From positions 42,501 to 106,500 of the forward strand of contig KV908403.1 of the NCBI GenBank assembly GCA_002005505.1: a stretch of 64,000 bases of DNA, in the 5' to 3' direction. The notes below the pieces were generated by a model. The model was not told where the DNA came from and did not search any database. It was given only the letters and a program-made list of their open reading frames with translations. The position numbers and the translations under genes are program-made. Every line of letters begins with the position of its first letter. Position 1 is the stretch's first letter. Shown here in pieces: positions 57,910-64,000 of this stretch. Source of the stretch: Botryococcus braunii. Lineage: Eukaryota; Chlorophyta; Trebouxiophyceae.

Positions 57910-59240
57910 GTTGGCCATGCCTCTCAACATAAAAAGGATGGTCCAGAACACTGTGTCATGTATAGACTGCCTCACGTCCCGTAACACGCAAGAGCAACTG
58001 CAGCTGGTAGCTCCTATAATTGTCCTGCGGGGCTCAGGAGTTTCCTTATCTGGATTATACTAGAGCATCGGTGTTGGTCTCCGGAGTGTCTGGTGAACAT
58101 TACACTTTGACAAGCTTGTTGGGGTACGGATAGATGGGCCAGAATTGGACGCGCATTACTGGGAAGTTAAAACAGACTACATGTTGAACGAACTTTCTTG
58201 GTTGCATGTCATCACCTTTAGGGAAGGAAGGTTCCTTCCCTCGTACCCATGAGAGCTAGCATAGCGTAGCGCAATGATCATATGATCATGCATGGTATCC
58301 ACCCAGAAACTTGCACTGGTACCTTGTGCAACAGAACGACCACTTGTGCTTTGCTTCAAATCAATTCTCACGAAATGAAATACGATTGTACTTCAGTTCT
58401 GATTAAATCACCCGTTAATATCACTCGGCTATGAGCTCGCTTATAAGTATTTACACTGCCCTTTAGCAATACTGCGCACAGGTGTCCCGTTCGGGAACTG
58501 ACTGCATATACCAGGTATGCTGGTAAACAGGCCAGCAAATAGCAGAACGCTTGGCCTGTGTCCTGCCGGCACCCGTGCTGTACACGGCCGTGGTCCCTTA
58601 ACATTTGTGCCCGGCAGCATTTTGCAGGGCGAAGTTGCAACAATTGGCCACCTGGCCAACTGGTGCACGATCCGAGTTTAGCGAGGACTGGCACCGTCGA
58701 TGGTGCTACTCGAACGCCAGCAATTGTATTCTGCTATATAGTGCATGGCTCGGTACAGATTGAGAGCTATCTAGAGATTGCCAGCTATCTACAGCTATAC
58801 ATGTCTGGAATGCACCCACCATCGCTCAGCTCACGGCTCTTCCTCTGTTGCGTACTTCATCACTCTTAAACAAGGTTACATCATACAGGATGGCATGCTC
58901 CGTGTCTCGTAATTCTGGAATGCCTGTCTAGCATCAGCATCTTTGGGTCCGGTATCTTTGATGAGGCTCTGTAGGTGAGCTTCTGTTCATAACCAACTCC
59001 TCTGAAATACTGGTTCCTAAACAGATTTTCAAAGAATTGTTACTACTACTAGGAGGCCGTTATGAATTGCTCCCCAGTGGGCTTTCTCTCCTGCAGGCTT
59101 ATCCTCTAGGCATTTCAGTAGGTGACTGAAATTATGCAGAGTATATGTATTGGTTGGGCAAACAGGCCTTATAACACCCGTAGGTCCACATATGTTGCAG
59201 ACTCATACACTCCTGCGTGAGAGTGCACGGCTCCGGAGAA

Positions 59241-59268
59241 GTGCCAGCGAATGATCATTCGCTGGCAC
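59241..59268. repeat. Perfect 28-bp spacerless palindrome
   Basis: GTGCCAGCGAATGA is followed directly by its exact reverse complement. It is immediately upstream of the GT repeat region. Confidence 0.88.
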
Positions 59269-59282
59269 GTGTGTGAACACCC

Positions 59283-59285
<3 letters not shown>

Positions 59286-59333
<48 letters not shown>

Positions 59334-59383
59334 GTGGGGGGGTGTAGGGTGGTGCGTGCGTGTGTATGTGTGCATGTGAGCAT

Positions 59384-59470
<87 letters not shown>

Positions 59471-59507
59471 AGTGTGTGTGTGTGTGTGTGTATGCGTGCG
59501 TGTGTGC

Positions 59508-59574
<67 letters not shown>

Positions 59575-59840
59575 CGAGCGTGTGCTTATGGAGTGTGTGT
59601 GCGCGTTTGTTGTGTGAGTGAGAGTATATATAAGTGTAAGCCATGCCCAATGTACGCGTGTGCATTAAGGCATGCACGTCTGTGGATATACTCGTGCGCA
59701 CATGTGTGTGTACGTGCAAGCGCAGGTGCTTGCATGCCCGCATGCATGTATGTGAATGTGTGTGTGCTGTGTATGTGTGTGTGTGTGTGTGTGTTTTGTG
59801 CGTGTGTGCTTGTGAGTGTATGTGTGTGTGCGTGTGCGTG

Positions 59841-59886
<46 letters not shown>

Positions 59887-59905
59887 CGCGCCCGCGCGCA
59901 CGCAC
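59286..59905. repeat. (GT)n microsatellites with embedded (GC)n tracts
   Basis: Long GT runs at 59286-59333, ~59385-59470 and ~59520-59571 alternate with pure alternating GC tracts (for example 59405-59422, 59506-59522 and 59877-59890). Alternating purine-pyrimidine sequence of this type favours Z-DNA. Confidence 0.95.
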
Positions 59906-60156
59906 GCTATGGGCAATATATGGGTCTGCTTGGGCGTGCACGCGTGGGGTGAGTAAATCTAGGGTGGTGGGGGCGGCGGGCCAACATGGCCTTGCACCAC
60001 CAGTACTGTCCAATAGAAACGGAGAGCGATTCTCCTATTTTTCTTTCTTTCCTTCAATTCAGTACAATAGAAGTGTCGCAAACATCATGCCAAATCTTTC
60101 ATATTGCAGCCCCCATGCAGACCTCAGTGTCTAGTATCGGTAATAGCATTGATTTT

Positions 60157-63026
60157 TCAGATAATTATGTTGGGTACAGGTAGCTTGGAAACTTGACAGA
60201 ACTTTGGATTTGAGTACTTCTTGTAGATAGCCTGGAGGTTGTTTGACGGGGCATTTCGCACAACATTAAGCAGAGACGCCGCACATGGCAATACGCTATC
60301 CTCTGTCAACCCAGAATGGCGTTGGAGGCTGGGCGGAAAGGCGTCCTGTACTCCTTCACTATCAAAGATCCGGGCCATGAGGTACACAGAAGCAGTCGCT
60401 ATAGTAGAATACTTAAACCCCAATAAACTGTATTCCACCAGGGAAAGCTCCACCAGGTACAGTGCAAAGTGCATCTTACGGGTGTCGACGACATTGACAG
60501 CCTGCCCAACACCTGAAAAATGAGTCAAACTGCACAGGGAGGCCTGAACTGGCCATGGGTGAACGTAGCTGGTAGTTCTGTCAGAACCACTAGAAAACGT
60601 CAGCTCAAAAGAAAGCGCGGGAGTGAGGTGGTCACTAACGAACGCAATCGGAAACCAACAAAACAAAAGGGCCCAATTACCTTCAGCAGTCGGCCCAAAA
60701 AGGTGTAAGCTGTGGGGACTGTTAGCGTGAACTTAAGGACGTTTAACATCATTTTTTCCATCTGAATTATTTGACCGCGGGTATAGGCCTTGTCACTGAT
60801 GTAAATAAAATCGGTTAACTCTGGTGCCCAAATTTCTTCATACTTGCTGGCTATGAGCATGGCTGTAACACCAACCTGGCAGTAATACACATCTTAGTGG
60901 TACTGATTTGTTAACACAAACAGCCTAACATGACAGAGGTTTGGGACCCTTCATGGCTCAGACAATAATGGCATCCCCAAAACATAAAGGAATCCTCCTG
61001 CTTTTCGGTGGTCAAGAAGCCAAAAGCATTCCACAAGGCGTGAAGCGAGAGATGACAGAGCTGGCAGCTATATTGCAGATTAATCTTAATACCTCATCCT
61101 CAGCAATTTTTCCTCATACTTCGGTACCCCTAAAGTCACCCCACATTGCACTTTCTGGAAGCCAATTTTCCTCTTACTTCGGTACCCCTAAAGTCACCCT
61201 ACTTTGCAACTATCCCCATATACTTCAAAACTTCAAAAGAAAGGTATCATGCGCACCAGCTGAAGGTTCTTCCTGGTCACAGGGCTCTTTTGCAAGAATC
61301 TATCGATCAGATCAATTGCTAAATGTAGTGTTTCCGGCATCAACTGCACGACCATTTGCAGTGGTAAAGGGGACATGTCCATTAAAGTAGCACTTACAGG
61401 GTAACAATACAATTTACGCATTTGGGTGCCCGAAGAATTGGCAAGTAGCTCATTGACAGACGTACGTACCTTGAACTTAGAATGTACCTCTACCAGCCAG
61501 TCAACGAGTATGGCCCGCATCTTCTCATTTATGTCACTCTGAGCCATACAACGATAAGTCAGGATTCCCTGTTGTCACTTTTTAACGATGTATATAAAGC
61601 AAGGCTGGAAGAAGCAGCAGGCTTAGACGGCTTGGGAACAAACAATAAAGGGGTAGGAATTTGCCATTTCTATCGCTATTGAGCATGGCTTAGCCTTGTG
61701 TGGGTTCTAGTTATAAAGACATTGTGATCTCCCTGTGAGAGTAAAGAGCACGTGCAGTCAAACTAGCCAGGTGTTTACCTGAGAAGCCATGTAATTAGCA
61801 TTGGCTCGTGTCTTAGGCTCAATCCTGCTGTAGTACGAGAAGATGTCAACGACATAATCACTCGCAGCGAATGGGTTGTCCTTGTCCGCAGAGTCTATGT
61901 CATCCACGCCGTTACCTTCACTGGCGCTGGCACGTTCGCTGAATTCGTGGAGAAGTGAAGTAAGGCTACCCTTTGTTGTTGTTAAGGCTGACGGACCGCA
62001 TCCAGCTTCGTTGGTACCTTGAAGAGTCTTAAATTCCCTTGCTTGTAGGGATTTCCTTTGTCTAGCTCCTCCCCGGGCTGGCAGAGCCTGCGCAACAATC
62101 AATTCTGCTTTGACTGCAGAACATCCAGACCAATGTCCAAGCCACAGGTTGCCATGAATATACTTCCCCATGAAATTCATTACCAACACCTTCAGGGAAA
62201 CAGTTGCATTTCAAGCAAATAACGTTTTGAGAGGGGCGATAGAAGAACCTTATGGTGGCACATGCTGGAAGTAGTGCCTTCGTGAAACTGAATCTGAAAT
62301 GCCACTGTCTTATAGAGATCTTCTTGTCTCATATGAGCAACGTTTAACGGGGAAATTTAAAGAAACGGCTCCTACCCACTTGCATATGGGTGCACATACA
62401 CATACGCTGCCAACCAGGTTGGTTATCTATCTTCAGGCGGAGGCAAATGGGTGCATACCTTTTGGGCCACAACAATGCCAGCTTCTCTTGCTGTTTTCCG
62501 AGTTAGTACTCCACCAGCTTTCCCCAGCTGCACAACACAAATTTTAGGGCGAACACTTTCAGCAAACCCCCTATCAGGGGAATAAGAGTCATTGAAAAGT
62601 CGATTGCAACCTTCATATTCGAAGTGCGTACGTCGTACTATCGAGATTAATAGCTGCTTCACAGGGTCTAATAAGATTTATCAAAACCTGGAGATGTTCT
62701 TACCTGGGCAGCGTTTCTGCCTTGCTCAACATCCTTCTTGCTCGGTTGATTTTCCTTTTCAACGATATTCCGTGGCTTCTGTGCATCTACTAGGTTTATT
62801 ATGTCTCCTAGAGCCCTGCATATATTCGACAAAGCCGTTAATAGATTTCCGGATCCCAGTCGTTACCGTGATCAACGAGACACCCACACACAATATTCAA
62901 CCACCTTCGTTGTATGACTTTCGTGTTATCTTTTCCAAGTCCTTTTTTGATTTCTAACTTCCTTCTCTGAACCTCAGAGTTGTTCTCGTCCGCCGACTGA
63001 AGGGCGACTGATCTCCTGGCCGCCAT
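60157..63026 (-). CDS. B-type mitotic cyclin, copy 2
   Basis: Eight exons in continuous phase: 63026-62959, 62815-62704, 62527-62459, 62087-61779, 61538-61470, 61343-61257, 60875-60681 and 60501-60157, giving 417 residues. The N-terminus MAARRSVALQSADENN leads to a destruction box RKALGDIIN (R22-N30), again split by intron 1. Cyclin_N has YYSRIE, DINEKMRAILVDWLVEVHSKFK, LMPETLHLAIDLIDRFLQ and VGVTAMLIASKYEEIWAPEL. Cyclin_C has LVELSLVEYSLLGFKYS and ends KKYSNPKFCQVSK. Exons 3, 5, 6 and 7 have the same lengths as in copy 1 (69, 69, 87 and 195 nt), so the two genes descend from one duplication. The exon 1 donor (GTTAGA) is the weakest site and was chosen by phase and by the paralogue. Confidence 0.9.
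61104..61205. repeat. Short direct duplication in intron 6 of cyclin copy 2
   Basis: Two ~45-bp copies share TTTTCCTC, TACTTCGGTACCCC and TAAAGTCACCC, separated by a short unique stretch. They are non-coding. Confidence 0.8.
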
Positions 63027-64000
63027 CTTGTTCCCCGTGTTTGCACTCGCGTCACCACGCTTTTCAGCTTAGTCCTGACACTATTTCTCAGCTGTGCTTA
63101 CAATAAGTGGTCAAGCAGAGCTCAACCAGGACCACCTTTCCCCGAGACTGTATCCCTAGGGGATTTCAGTGGGACCCCTGGTCCCCTGCCGGCATCGTAG
63201 GACACCGTCCGCGGTGCCTACAGAGACCCACCCCTGCCGAATCAGGGCACCAACACGTCAAGGCTCCGCGGGCCTGTCACGGCATTTCTACATACGTAGG
63301 CATTTGAATTTTCTCTTTAAAAGGAAAAGTGAAATATGTCAGTCTCAGGGCCCCGATGCCCGAATTGTCACTTGAAACAGGTCTTCGCTCCCTCAACGAA
63401 CTAAGCGAGTCTCAACCACCACCCAACAGATCTGGCACCACCTCACTTATTCCGAGTCACCATGCACCCACTCTCCATAAACCATAAAACCTTAAAATCA
63501 GCAGGCAAGAAGCACCCAGACTTTAAAATTTCTTAGGATAACAGATATATTAGGATATGCGAACATCCATAGCGACACTACACATATACTGTAAATCTGC
63601 CAACTTTCCATGGAATCTGCTTCTTTGCAGAACTGGCACTAGTGGCATGCAACTCGAGCCACATATTGATAAAGTGCGTTGTAAAAGGCCCTATACTGTT
63701 TTTGGTCATCCCCCGATTCCATGGAAGGTCTGTGTCAGGTACTTTACGGTGTCCAAATTAACAGGGCCCTAGAGACCGCTGGACCTCACCATTGCATGGA
63801 TCCGGGTCCCAATCACCCAAAAGAGGGTCTTTTGAAACAGTTGCACGAAGGCTTTCGGGAACCTGTGAATATGTCCCCGTTCCAACAAGTGGAAACCATC
63901 TGGCTCACTGCTCCATACATGCGGAACATGGCAAGAAGAACAACACACCACTTGAAAGAATCCTGCTGTTGGAGAGGGACAGCCGAACACAGATCCCCTG
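63027..64000. other. Upstream region of cyclin copy 2; no gene recognised
   Basis: This probably includes the cyclin promoter. It contains a ~50-bp element at 63320-63371 nearly identical to 24237-24286. The rest has short frames only. Confidence 0.45.
63320..63371 (+). repeat. Dispersed ~50-bp repeat, second copy (first at 24237-24286)
   Basis: Both copies run AAGGAAAAGTGAAATAT, TCAGTCTCAGG, CCCGATGCCCGAAT and GTCAC with three or four differences, in the same orientation and 39 kb apart. They could be the end of a dispersed transposon family. Confidence 0.75.

Larger units (their letters stand above)
56689..60156. other. Interval between the two cyclin genes
   Basis: It should hold the promoter of cyclin copy 1. 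It contains a ~44-nt-arm imperfect hairpin (57792-57909), a 28-bp perfect palindrome (59241-59268) and a long GT/GC microsatellite region (59286-59905). No coding gene is recognised. Confidence 0.5.

Overview
This is a nuclear window from a plastid-bearing eukaryotic alga, most likely of the green lineage (chlorophyte or prasinophyte grade). The reasons are intron-rich genes with GT-AG splice sites, an MRL1-type chloroplast PPR protein, a plastid PAP/fibrillin, B-type cyclins with plant-style destruction boxes, a SAS-6-like flagellar protein, a Raf/TKL kinase of algal type and a Ty1/copia retrotransposon. No rRNA, functional tRNA, CRISPR array or prokaryotic operon is visible. Most long open frames in the raw sequence are translated microsatellites and are not genes.

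Layout. 1-273: 3' end of a non-LTR-like retroelement ORF. 1302-4943 (perhaps to ~5.5 kb), + strand: an unrecognised gene with a possible GAF-like fold. 8105-10668, +: SAS-6-like gene in 5 exons. 10.7-13.2 kb: non-coding, with several long palindromes. 13257-16259, -: Raf-like kinase in 5 visible exons. 20969-23651, -: PAP/fibrillin gene. 24953-32092, -: complete, apparently very young copia element with indistinguishable 691-bp LTRs and one intact 1800-aa Gag-Pol frame. 33388-33657: a second, decayed retroelement tail. 35694-45964, +: MRL1-like PPR gene; 13 exons splice in phase to 1110 residues. 51103-56688 and 60157-63026, -: two B-type cyclin paralogues with the same eight-exon structure. 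The intervals between are AT/GC-mixed, non-coding or unrecognised.

The genes are ordinary housekeeping functions and do not form a pathway: cell cycle (two mitotic cyclins), flagellum/basal body (SAS-6-like), plastid gene expression (MRL1-like) and plastid membrane lipid (fibrillin). Large compound dinucleotide repeats lie mostly inside introns. The most unusual object is the copia element. Its leader carries a 90-codon ORF whose N-terminus closely copies the histone H3 tail and whose stop overlaps the Gag-Pol start as ATGA. Its primer-binding site matches the anticodon arm of initiator tRNA-Met, as in Drosophila copia, and not the 3' end of the tRNA.

All gene models were built by eye from splice signals, phase continuity and recalled family patterns. 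No alignment or database search was run.
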